From NCBI GenBank assembly GCA_003353825.1, contig PIVW01000050.1, positions 1 through 19,170 of the forward strand: a stretch of 19,170 nt of DNA, read 5' to 3'. Of the stretch, positions 6,652 to 13,195 are shown one piece after another (the first letter of the stretch is position 1; every line of letters starts with the position of its first letter). Under the pieces are notes generated by a model. That model did no database searches, was not told where the DNA came from, and saw nothing but the letters and a program-made list of their open reading frames with translations. Made by a program: the position numbers and the translations under genes. This DNA is from Chloroflexota bacterium (GTDB lineage Bacteria; Chloroflexota; Anaerolineae; J102).

Positions 6652-6793
6652 AAATCCTGGTATCTTCTCAATATTCCTAGGCACTGACCGAATGAATTCG
6701 GGCTCTGGGGGCGGGGTTCTACGAACCTACGCCGAACGTCCACCTTCGTGGACGGGCTGGTTCTCCCAAGTTATTGAGAAGATACAAATCCTG
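6652..6793. mobile_element. MITE-like non-autonomous insertion, 126 bp with 8-bp target duplication
   Basis: The terminal inverted repeats GTATCTTCTCAATA (6660-6673) and TATTGAGAAGATAC (6772-6785) are perfect over 14 bp. They are flanked directly by AAATCCTG at 6652-6659 and again at 6786-6793, an 8-bp direct repeat expected of target-site duplication. The 126-bp body has no useful ORF but is full of hairpins: CCGAA-TGAA-TTCGG (6688-6701), GGTTC-TAC-GAACC (6715-6727) and CGTCCAC-CTTC-GTGGACG (6737-6754), the last extended by GCC/GGC and GAACC/GGTTC. It lies in the alaS upstream region, just after the tRNA terminator. The parent insertion sequence family is not identified; 8-bp duplications occur in several families. 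Confidence 0.8.
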
Positions 6794-6812
6794 TTCAGAC
6801 TTCTCGCCCACA

Positions 6813-6842
6813 TTGACCGCCAACACAACAAAACGGTAAAAT
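6813..6842 (+). promoter_or_regulatory. Candidate promoter of alaS
   Basis: TTGACC (6813-6818) and TAAAAT (6837-6842) are separated by 18 nt. The expected start is near 6849, giving a leader of about 85 nt. It lies just 20 bp past the right-hand target duplication of the MITE-like element. Confidence 0.65.
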
Positions 6843-6880
6843 AAGGATTTGCAACCAGGGAATCTGACCTGGTTGTCCTT
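6843..6880 (+). promoter_or_regulatory. Hairpin at the 5' end of the alaS leader
   Basis: CAACCAGG (6852-6859) pairs perfectly with CCTGGTTG (6868-6875) across an 8-nt loop. AAGGA (6843-6847) and TCCTT (6876-6880) can extend it past a bulge. It starts at or next to the predicted transcription start. No long T-run follows, so it is not an obvious attenuator. Its role may be 5' stability or alaS control, but this is inference. Confidence 0.45.
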
Positions 6881-6933
6881 CTGTTTAGGCACCACCATTC
6901 GTTTTTCACCCGCCACTCCGCTGCCAGAGTCTC

Positions 6934-9642
6934 ATGCGCCCAACCACCAGTGAACAGATCCGAGAAGCCTTTCTCGATTACTTTGAAGAGCACAGCCACC
7001 AACGTGTCGCCAGTTCTTCCCTCATACCCTATAACGACGACACTTTGCTGCTTACCAATGCAGGCATGGTGCAGTTCAAAGATGTCTTTTTGGGCCTGGA
7101 ATCCCGCCCTTATCAGCGGGCAACTACATCCCAGAAATGTATGCGCGTATCCGGTAAGCACAATGACCTCGAAAATGTGGGACCGTCATCCAGGCATCAT
7201 ACCTTTTTCGAGATGTTGGGCAATTTCAGCTTTGGTGATTACTTCAAAAAAGAAGCGGTCCAATTTGGTTACGATTTCCTGACCAAGGTCTTACATATCT
7301 CACCCGACCTGCTGTATTATACCGTCTACGTCGACGATGACGAGGCCTTTGGTTTTTGGAGCGAGGACATGGGCATCTCACCTGATCGTGTCTACCGCAT
7401 GGGTGATGAGACCAACTTCTGGTCGATGGGCGATGTCGGACCCTGTGGCCCCACCAGCGAGATCCACTACGACTGGGGGCTGGATGCTTGCACCTGCGGC
7501 GAACCCGAATGCTCTGTTTTTCTGGACAACGGCTGCGAGCGATGGTTGGAGATATGGAATCTCGTTTTCATGCAGTTCAACCAGGATGCCGAAGGTGTAC
7601 GCATGCCACTACCCAAGACAGGTGTCGATACGGGCATGGGTTTGGAACGCATCGTTAGTGTCTTGCAAGACAAGGCCATCAACTATGAAACAGACCTGTT
7701 CGTCCCAGTTATGGATCGGATTCAGGCGCTGTTGGGGCACAGCGAAGATGAACGTGCTAAGCATACGGTCGGATACAGAGTGATCGCCGACCATGCTCGA
7801 GCAGCCGCGTTCCTTGTTGCCGATGGTGTTCGCCCAGGACCCGCTGGGGCCGGCTATGTTCTGCGCATGATCATCCGCCGCGCCTATCGGTTTGGTCGCA
7901 AGATTGGTTTTGATGCACCCTTCCTGGCGCAAGTCTGCGAAGCGGCTATCGAAAAAATGGGGGATGCCTACCCCGAGTTACGAGATCGCCGTGCCTTGAT
8001 CCGCAAAACCGTTTCCTTGGAAGAAGAGCAGTTTATTACCACTCTTGACCGAGCACTGGGAGAACTCGACCGTGCTGTGGCCGCACTCCGGGAATTTGGG
8101 AAGACTGAGCTGGCTGGAGATGTAGCTTTTGATCTCAAAGCCACCCACGGCTTACCGTTCGAAGTGACAAGGGACATCTGTCATGAGCGTGGTTTTAGTG
8201 TTGACGAGCAAAGTTTCTTGGCGGCCGAACGGTCTCATAAGCATGTCAGCAAGGGCAAGATCAGCGATGCTACCTTTGGGTTGGGCACCGAACAGTATGC
8301 TTATGTGCTCGATAGACTGCAACAGCGAGGGGTGGTGCCTGAGCAAGGCGTTATCTACGACCCCTACGGTCCCTTGACCCGCTCCACACAACTCCTGGCT
8401 ATCCTTAAGCAGGGCGTAGCAGTCGAACAAGCTGATGAGGGCGAAGAGGTGGAGTTGGTTTTGGCCGAGACTTCATTCTATGTAGAGTCGGGTGGCCAGA
8501 TCAGCGATACCGGCCTCATTATGGCTGCTGATTGGCAGGCTCAGGTGACTGACGTCGAGCGTCCTGTGTCGGGTCTCACGATTCATCATGCACAGATCGC
8601 TGAGGGCGTAGCCCATGTTGGCGCTGCCGTCGATGCCAGGATAGATGAAAAAAGACGCTGGGATATCATGCGCAATCACACTGCCACCCATTTATTACAT
8701 CGCGCTTTACGTACCCATCTTGGCGAACATGTCCACCAGGCAGGTTCACTCGTTGCACCCGATCGATTACGATTTGATTTCACCCACGATGCTGCCGTCA
8801 GCCAACCGCAATTGCTTGCGATTGCAAATGATGTCAATGAAGCCGTCTTGAACCACTATGCGGTAGACATCTCCTACAAACCGCAAAAACAGGCTTTGGC
8901 TGAAGGCGCCACGGCCCTGTTTGGCGAAAAATATGGTGATATCGTGCGCACTGTGGTGCTCGGCGAACGTGATCGCTTTTTCAGCTACGAACTCTGTGGT
9001 GGTACACATGTTAGCAACACCTCTCAGATCGGACCCTTTGTCATTGTCAGCGAGAATTCAGTGGCGGCGGGCGTACGTCGTATCGAGGCCCTGACAGGAT
9101 TTGGTGCTGAGAACTATGTTCAAGATCGCCTAGCGATATTAGATCGCGTTTCCGGGCTTCTGAATGCCCCCATTGACTCGGCCGTGCAGCGTCTGACGGA
9201 CATGAAAGAGCAGCTAAACGCCCTGAACCGGGAAGTCAATCAACTACGCCAGCAAGCACTGGGTCGCCAAGCCGAACAGTTAGCCGGTCAAGTTCAAGAG
9301 GTACAAGGCGTCAAGATTCTGACAACGCGCGTCGAGGTCAGTGATAGCAATGGTATGCGCACCATGGCCGATGACCTGCGGAACAAATTGGGTTCCGGGC
9401 TCGTCGTATTGGGAGCCGAACTCAATGGCCGGCCAACGTTGATCGCTGCGGCCACGCCCGATGTAGTCAAACGAGGTGGCCATGCCGGACAGCTTGTCAA
9501 GACACTTAGCGCCATTATTGGTGGTGGCGGCGGCGGACGCCCTGATATAGCCCAGGCCGGTGGCCGCGATGCTACCAAGCTTGACGAAGCACTGGCCGCC
9601 GCAGCCGATGCCGTGGAAAAACAACTAACAACTAATAACTAA
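6934..9642 (+). CDS. alaS: Alanyl-tRNA synthetase
   Basis: AlaS charges tRNA-Ala, edits mischarged Ser/Gly-tRNA-Ala, and acts in the cytoplasm. The 902-aa protein is full length. The catalytic domain begins near residue 10 (IREAFLDYFEEHSHQRV) and has TNAGMVQFKD around residues 41-50. The editing domain has the zinc site H582-xxx-H586 and C688-GGT-H692. A coiled coil (around 755-795) leads to the C-Ala domain with the GGGGGGRPDIAQAGG loop. The start ATG at 6934 gives the standard N-terminus, but no Shine-Dalgarno sequence is visible. The last residues (QLTTNN) and the stop codon are encoded by the first units of a heptanucleotide array, so the natural C-terminal tail has been overwritten or extended by repeat DNA. 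Confidence 0.98.
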   Translation: MRPTTSEQIREAFLDYFEEHSHQRVASSSLIPYNDDTLLLTNAGMVQFKDVFLGLESRPYQRATTSQKCMRVSGKHNDLENVGPSSRHHTFFEMLGNFSFGDYFKKEAVQFGYDFLTKVLHISPDLLYYTVYVDDDEAFGFWSEDMGISPDRVYRMGDETNFWSMGDVGPCGPTSEIHYDWGLDACTCGEPECSVFLDNGCERWLEIWNLVFMQFNQDAEGVRMPLPKTGVDTGMGLERIVSVLQDKAINYETDLFVPVMDRIQALLGHSEDERAKHTVGYRVIADHARAAAFLVADGVRPGPAGAGYVLRMIIRRAYRFGRKIGFDAPFLAQVCEAAIEKMGDAYPELRDRRALIRKTVSLEEEQFITTLDRALGELDRAVAALREFGKTELAGDVAFDLKATHGLPFEVTRDICHERGFSVDEQSFLAAERSHKHVSKGKISDATFGLGTEQYAYVLDRLQQRGVVPEQGVIYDPYGPLTRSTQLLAILKQGVAVEQADEGEEVELVLAETSFYVESGGQISDTGLIMAADWQAQVTDVERPVSGLTIHHAQIAEGVAHVGAAVDARIDEKRRWDIMRNHTATHLLHRALRTHLGEHVHQAGSLVAPDRLRFDFTHDAAVSQPQLLAIANDVNEAVLNHYAVDISYKPQKQALAEGATALFGEKYGDIVRTVVLGERDRFFSYELCGGTHVSNTSQIGPFVIVSENSVAAGVRRIEALTGFGAENYVQDRLAILDRVSGLLNAPIDSAVQRLTDMKEQLNALNREVNQLRQQALGRQAEQLAGQVQEVQGVKILTTRVEVSDSNGMRTMADDLRNKLGSGLVVLGAELNGRPTLIAAATPDVVKRGGHAGQLVKTLSAIIGGGGGGRPDIAQAGGRDATKLDEALAAAADAVEKQLTTNN

Positions 9643-9699
9643 CAGCTAACTGTCAACGGCTGACAAGTAGCACGCAACACGCAACACGCAACACGCAAC
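9623..9699 (+). repeat. Eleven-unit heptanucleotide array spanning the alaS stop and the next start codon
   Basis: In unbroken 7-nt register the units are AACTAAC, AACTAAT, AACTAAC, AGCTAAC, TGTCAAC, GGCTGAC, AAGTAGC and then four perfect ACGCAAC. They end at the base before the ATG at 9700. Nine of the eleven end in AC. The array holds the last codons and TAA of alaS and all of the 57-nt spacer. No Shine-Dalgarno sequence for the next gene survives within it. Confidence 0.9.
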
Positions 9700-11268
9700 A
9701 TGACCCTTCACACGATCCAGTTACACAATCCAACTTCACCTGCTGCTGCCAAGGCTGCTCTGAATCAGACTGAGTCAGGCGACCAGGTGCTGTTTGTGTT
9801 GCCTGAGAATGTTGATGCCTTTGCAAATGAGGTCCGCTTGCAACTGCTGCGTCGTGAAGCGGATCAGAGAGGGGTTCAGGTCGCTTTGGTTACGGAGGAT
9901 GCAGATGTTTGCGAATTCGCCAGCCGTGCTCGCATTCCAATCTTTGCCTCGGAGCAAAAGGCACAGGGGCGCTGGCGATATCCCAAACCATTAGGTGATC
10001 TCCCACCCCCCACTATTGCTCGGCCAGTCATCGTCCAACCACCGCATGAAGTCGGCAGACAAGGTTTGATTGCACCAGAGATCGTGTCTACTGGGGAGAA
10101 GACATTGCTGGCCGGGTATACGCGCCAGGGTCGGGACCACTGGTATCTGGCCTGGCTGGGCTATCTGCTCGTAATCGTTGCCGCAAGAGTCTTGGTCGGG
10201 ATATTAGCGGTGCTTCTGGTGCCACAAGCCACCGTCACCGTCGTCCCCGCCAGGTCGCGCACGGTCAGCTCAATCGAGTTGGCAGCCCAAATCGGCATCG
10301 ATGACCCTGACTTTTTGAACGCCATCATTCCTGCCCGCGCCGTGCAAGCGCGTGTAGAGGGGCTTGACTATACTCAGACCACCGGCGCCGATGATGCATC
10401 GTTAGGCAGCGCAACCGGTGTCGTCACTTTGATCAATCAAACCAATCGTGAGATCATCGTACCACAAAGCACCGTCATGCGAACGGCTACCGGCAACAAT
10501 GTCCGTTTTCGTACCATAGAAGAGATCACCGTACCCACCGGTGTAGGCCAACAAATAAGCGCCCCCATCGAGGCCGTGGAGGCAGGGCGTGATGGCAATG
10601 TACCCGCATTTACCATCAGCGAAATTGAAGGACCCTTAAATGTGAGTTTACGTGTGAGCAACCAGGCGCCAACTGCCGGCGGCACCGTAGAAACGGTAGC
10701 GATGGTTACGCAAGCGGATAAGGAACGCGTCCGCGGACAACTTCAAGGATCCTTACAATTACAAGCCTATAGTAAGTTGGCTGAAAGTATGCAACAGGGT
10801 GAAGTCATTCCCCCGGAAACAGTCAGTACCTCTACATTGGCCGAGACCTATGATCGCTTTGCCGGCGAACAGGCAGAGCAGTTAGGCCTGCAATTGCAAT
10901 TACTGGCCCGAGGAACAGCAGTAGATGTTGCTGGCGCCGACCAATTAGCCGAACGTACGCTCCGCCAGAATATCCCCTCCGGACATTTCTTGTTGGAGGA
11001 AACCATCCAGATCGGACAGCCGACTTTCATACGTTTCACTGAGGACACGATCGATATCACCTTGACTGCCAGTGGTGACACCCTCGTGCCTGTGCGCACA
11101 GGGGAAGTTCGTAGTTTGCTCGCCGGCGTTCCCTTGGAAGAAGCAGAATCACTCCTGCTGCGCGAACTCGATCTGGCAACAACACCCGAGATTTTCCTCG
11201 AACCCAATTGGCTCAACCGTCTGCCCTACATCCCCACGCGCATCACTGTACGCGTCATCGAGGGCTGA
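9700..11268 (+). CDS. Membrane-anchored baseplate J/gp47-like protein
   Basis: The 522-aa protein has three parts. An N-terminal cytoplasmic-type domain (about 1-100, with DQVLFVLPENVDAF) is followed by a linker. A single strongly hydrophobic segment lies near 152-178 (LAWLGYLLVIVAARVLVGIL). A predicted outside domain of about 340 residues contains INQTNREIIVPQSTVMRT and a C-terminus with NRLPYIPTRITV. This arrangement resembles a Chloroflexota family commonly annotated as baseplate J/gp47-like. No other phage tail gene is nearby, so it is probably a housekeeping envelope protein, not a prophage remnant. ruvX follows after 10 nt and mltG follows ruvX, suggesting a cell-wall or envelope role. 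Its biochemical function is unknown. Translation starts right after the heptamer array, without a Shine-Dalgarno sequence. Confidence 0.75.
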   Translation: MTLHTIQLHNPTSPAAAKAALNQTESGDQVLFVLPENVDAFANEVRLQLLRREADQRGVQVALVTEDADVCEFASRARIPIFASEQKAQGRWRYPKPLGDLPPPTIARPVIVQPPHEVGRQGLIAPEIVSTGEKTLLAGYTRQGRDHWYLAWLGYLLVIVAARVLVGILAVLLVPQATVTVVPARSRTVSSIELAAQIGIDDPDFLNAIIPARAVQARVEGLDYTQTTGADDASLGSATGVVTLINQTNREIIVPQSTVMRTATGNNVRFRTIEEITVPTGVGQQISAPIEAVEAGRDGNVPAFTISEIEGPLNVSLRVSNQAPTAGGTVETVAMVTQADKERVRGQLQGSLQLQAYSKLAESMQQGEVIPPETVSTSTLAETYDRFAGEQAEQLGLQLQLLARGTAVDVAGADQLAERTLRQNIPSGHFLLEETIQIGQPTFIRFTEDTIDITLTASGDTLVPVRTGEVRSLLAGVPLEEAESLLLRELDLATTPEIFLEPNWLNRLPYIPTRITVRVIEG

Positions 11269-11278
11269 TCTCTGGCAT

Positions 11279-11701
11279 ATGGCAGAAACTATGACATCCT
11301 GGCTGGCATTGGACATCGGCGACCGTCGTATCGGCCTGGCCGCAGGCAATGATAGCGCCCGGCTGGCAAGACCTTTTGGTATCCTCACCCGCCGCAGTAA
11401 GCGCGAAGATTTTAGCGCAATCGCTCGCTGGGCCGAAGAAGTCCAAGCTGATTGTATTTTAGTCGGACTACCCTACAATATGGATGGTAGCGAGGGCTCA
11501 CAGGCCAAACGTGTTCGGAACTATGCAACCAGGCTGGAATACACTGTCAAGCTGCCCGTGATCTACTGGGACGAACGCCTGAGTTCCTTCGAAGCCGATC
11601 AGATTATCGCCCAGCAAGGCCGCAAACGAGGCCCGAAGCACAATGACGATATCGCCGCCGCAGCCATCCTGCAAACCTATTTGAACCAATTGCGCAAGTA
11701 A
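11279..11701 (+). CDS. ruvX: RuvX/YqgF family putative pre-16S rRNA nuclease
   Basis: The family has an RNase H-like fold and is linked to 16S rRNA 5' maturation; a Holliday junction resolvase role was proposed earlier. The protein is 140 aa from the ATG at 11279; a second in-frame ATG lies at 11291. Family features are LALDIGDRRIGLA at the N-terminus with the first acidic residue, VGLPYNMDGSEGSQA in the middle, DERLSS, and the C-terminal HNDDIAAAAIL with the last acidic residues. The longer open frame upstream overlaps the previous gene and is not used. The gap from the previous stop is 10 nt, so the two genes are likely one operon. No clear Shine-Dalgarno sequence is seen. Confidence 0.93.
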   Translation: MAETMTSWLALDIGDRRIGLAAGNDSARLARPFGILTRRSKREDFSAIARWAEEVQADCILVGLPYNMDGSEGSQAKRVRNYATRLEYTVKLPVIYWDERLSSFEADQIIAQQGRKRGPKHNDDIAAAAILQTYLNQLRK

Positions 11702-11727
11702 CTTCAGCGTTCAGTTCTAGATTAGCT

Positions 11728-11775
11728 GCAAGCCACAATTAGCAATTCACATTTCGAAATCCGCATATCATTCTC
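11728..11775 (+). repeat. Short heptanucleotide-register tract before mltG
   Basis: From 11728 the units are GCAAGCC, ACAATTA, GCAATTC, ACATTTC, GAAATCC and GCATATC, then ATTCTC up to the ATG. They are diverged but share GCAxxxC or ACAxTTx forms. As before alaS's neighbour, the tract ends at the start codon and leaves no Shine-Dalgarno sequence. Confidence 0.4.
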
Positions 11776-12990
11776 ATGACTCTCCTACGAGCGATACCTC
11801 GCCTTCTCTTGACATTGACCGTCCTTGCTGCCATTGCGGCCATGATCTACATGGCGCGCAATTACACAGCTTCACAGATCGACGCCTACGAGCGTGAGGG
11901 TCCCGGCAGTGGACTGGTGCGGAATATCGACGCCCCTTGGCGCAGTTTTAATCCCGATAATCTCGAAAACCAGATCCTCACCTTCTATCTTAATCTCAAC
12001 CGTGATACTTTGGAATCGCCTCTTGACCCTGCAGGTGAACCACTACCATTTGAGGTGGCACTGGGTGAAACCGGACTTAGTGTATCCGAACGTTTGCAGG
12101 ATATAGACCTGATTGGCGACGCCAGTTTGTTCAGGTTGTACATGCGCCTGAACAAGATCGACCAACGTTTGGAAGCAGGGCGATTCAGCATATCCCCCGC
12201 CATGAACATGCCAGAGATCGCCGAAGCTTTGCAAAGCGCTCGCGGTGAGGATGTCCTGGTAAGAATCCCAGAAGGTGCACGCGCCGAAGAAGTCGCCCGT
12301 ATCCTTGATGATGCGGGTGTGATCGATGCCGCCGGGTTTATCGCTGCCGTGCGCACAGGGGATACGGCATTGTTAGGCCTACCCGACTACGAACTGTTGG
12401 GTGATAAGCCGCCTGGCGTCTCTTTCGAAGGCTACCTGTTCCCAGATACCTATCGCCTTCCTGTCAATGCCACGGCGTCGGATGTCTTACGGAGTATGTT
12501 TGCAAATCTAGAGAACCGGATGGATGATACATTGCGTGCTCAGATCGCGTCGGGCGGATTGACCATGCATCAAGTGCTCACACTGGCCTCTATTGTCGAA
12601 CGTGAAGCCGTACTGGCTGACGAACGCCCGCTGATCGCTTCGACCTATCGCAATCGTCTTACTGATACGTGTGCCGGCCAGGTTGCAGGTTATCTACAAG
12701 CCGATCCGACCGCACAATATGCCATAGGTTACGATTCTGAATTAGATACCTGGTGGCCGACCGTCGAGACCGTGGAAGAGTATTTGGCCTTCAATTCACC
12801 CTACAACACCTACCTCTATCCAGGTCTACCACCAGGGCCTATAGCCGGCCCCAGTCTGGCCTCGGTTGAGGCCGTTGTCTTTCCTGCCGATACGGTCTAC
12901 TGTTATTTTGTTGCCAGCAGTGGCGGCGCACATGTTTTTGCGACAACCGGCTCCGAACACGAGATCAATATTCAGACCTATCAGCGTTGA
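11776..12990 (+). CDS. mltG: Endolytic murein transglycosylase MltG
   Basis: MltG (YceG) cuts nascent peptidoglycan strands at the outer face of the membrane and terminates glycan elongation. The 404-aa protein has one N-terminal membrane segment (about 8-26), a long extracytoplasmic N-terminal part, a LysM-like region, and the catalytic domain with EGYLFPDTY. ASIVEREA carries the catalytic Glu at position 275. YNTYLYPGLPPGPIAGPS is the conserved C-terminal signature. A C-terminal FATTGSEHEINI replaces the usual FSKTYEEHN-type ending. The start ATG at 11776 follows ruvX by 74 nt and has no Shine-Dalgarno sequence. The proximity to ruvX is a conserved pairing in many bacteria. Confidence 0.96.
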   Translation: MTLLRAIPRLLLTLTVLAAIAAMIYMARNYTASQIDAYEREGPGSGLVRNIDAPWRSFNPDNLENQILTFYLNLNRDTLESPLDPAGEPLPFEVALGETGLSVSERLQDIDLIGDASLFRLYMRLNKIDQRLEAGRFSISPAMNMPEIAEALQSARGEDVLVRIPEGARAEEVARILDDAGVIDAAGFIAAVRTGDTALLGLPDYELLGDKPPGVSFEGYLFPDTYRLPVNATASDVLRSMFANLENRMDDTLRAQIASGGLTMHQVLTLASIVEREAVLADERPLIASTYRNRLTDTCAGQVAGYLQADPTAQYAIGYDSELDTWWPTVETVEEYLAFNSPYNTYLYPGLPPGPIAGPSLASVEAVVFPADTVYCYFVASSGGAHVFATTGSEHEINIQTYQR

Positions 12991-13031
12991 TGCTGCCTAA
13001 GACTGATGTCTGGCTAGCGATTTAGAACCCA

Positions 13032-13070
13032 GTAGACCGGTAAACCTGTAGACCGGTGAACCTGTAGACC
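13032..13070. repeat. 16-nt tandem repeat (GTAGACCGGTRAACCT), 2.4 copies
   Basis: GTAGACCGGTAAACCT (13032-13047), GTAGACCGGTGAACCT (13048-13063) and GTAGACC (13064-13070) are tandem, with one substitution. A related copy occurs 2.5 kb away at 15590-15615. Confidence 0.8.
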
Positions 13071-13137
13071 AGGGTGCCATCACTACTATAAACTGCCGGC
13101 AAGGTTGCATGAACCGTGCAGTAAGGCCCAAGATTAA

Positions 13138-13153
13138 CGTGACCGAGATCACA
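13138..13153. promoter_or_regulatory. CRP/FNR-type palindromic operator candidate
   Basis: CGTGA-CCGAGA-TCACA matches the E. coli CRP consensus TGTGA-N6-TCACA at 9 of 10 defined bases. It lies 42 nt before the lipoprotein start. CRP/FNR-family regulators are widespread, but none is in this window. I see no convincing -35/-10 pair next to it. Confidence 0.4.
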
Positions 13154-13195
13154 AAGCATACAAGGGGGGGGATTGGTTGTAAGGAAAGGGTAAGC

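Noticed and set aside
6727..7161. 144-aa minus-strand open frame (and the 65-aa frame beside it)
   Set aside because: It runs from inside the MITE-like element into the alaS antisense strand, with no start context or known motif.
9623..9699. CRISPR array
   Set aside because: The units are 7 nt and contiguous, with no unique spacers and no cas genes nearby.
9700..11268. Prophage or contractile injection system based on the baseplate-J similarity
   Set aside because: No other tail, sheath, capsid or lysis gene is present, the neighbours are housekeeping genes, and the protein has a membrane anchor.
13109..13195. Upstream extension of the lipoprotein reading frame
   Set aside because: The 29 extra residues are charged, run through the CRP-like site and the G8 run, and would bury the signal peptide. 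The ATG at 13196 has a Shine-Dalgarno-like AAGGAAAGG.
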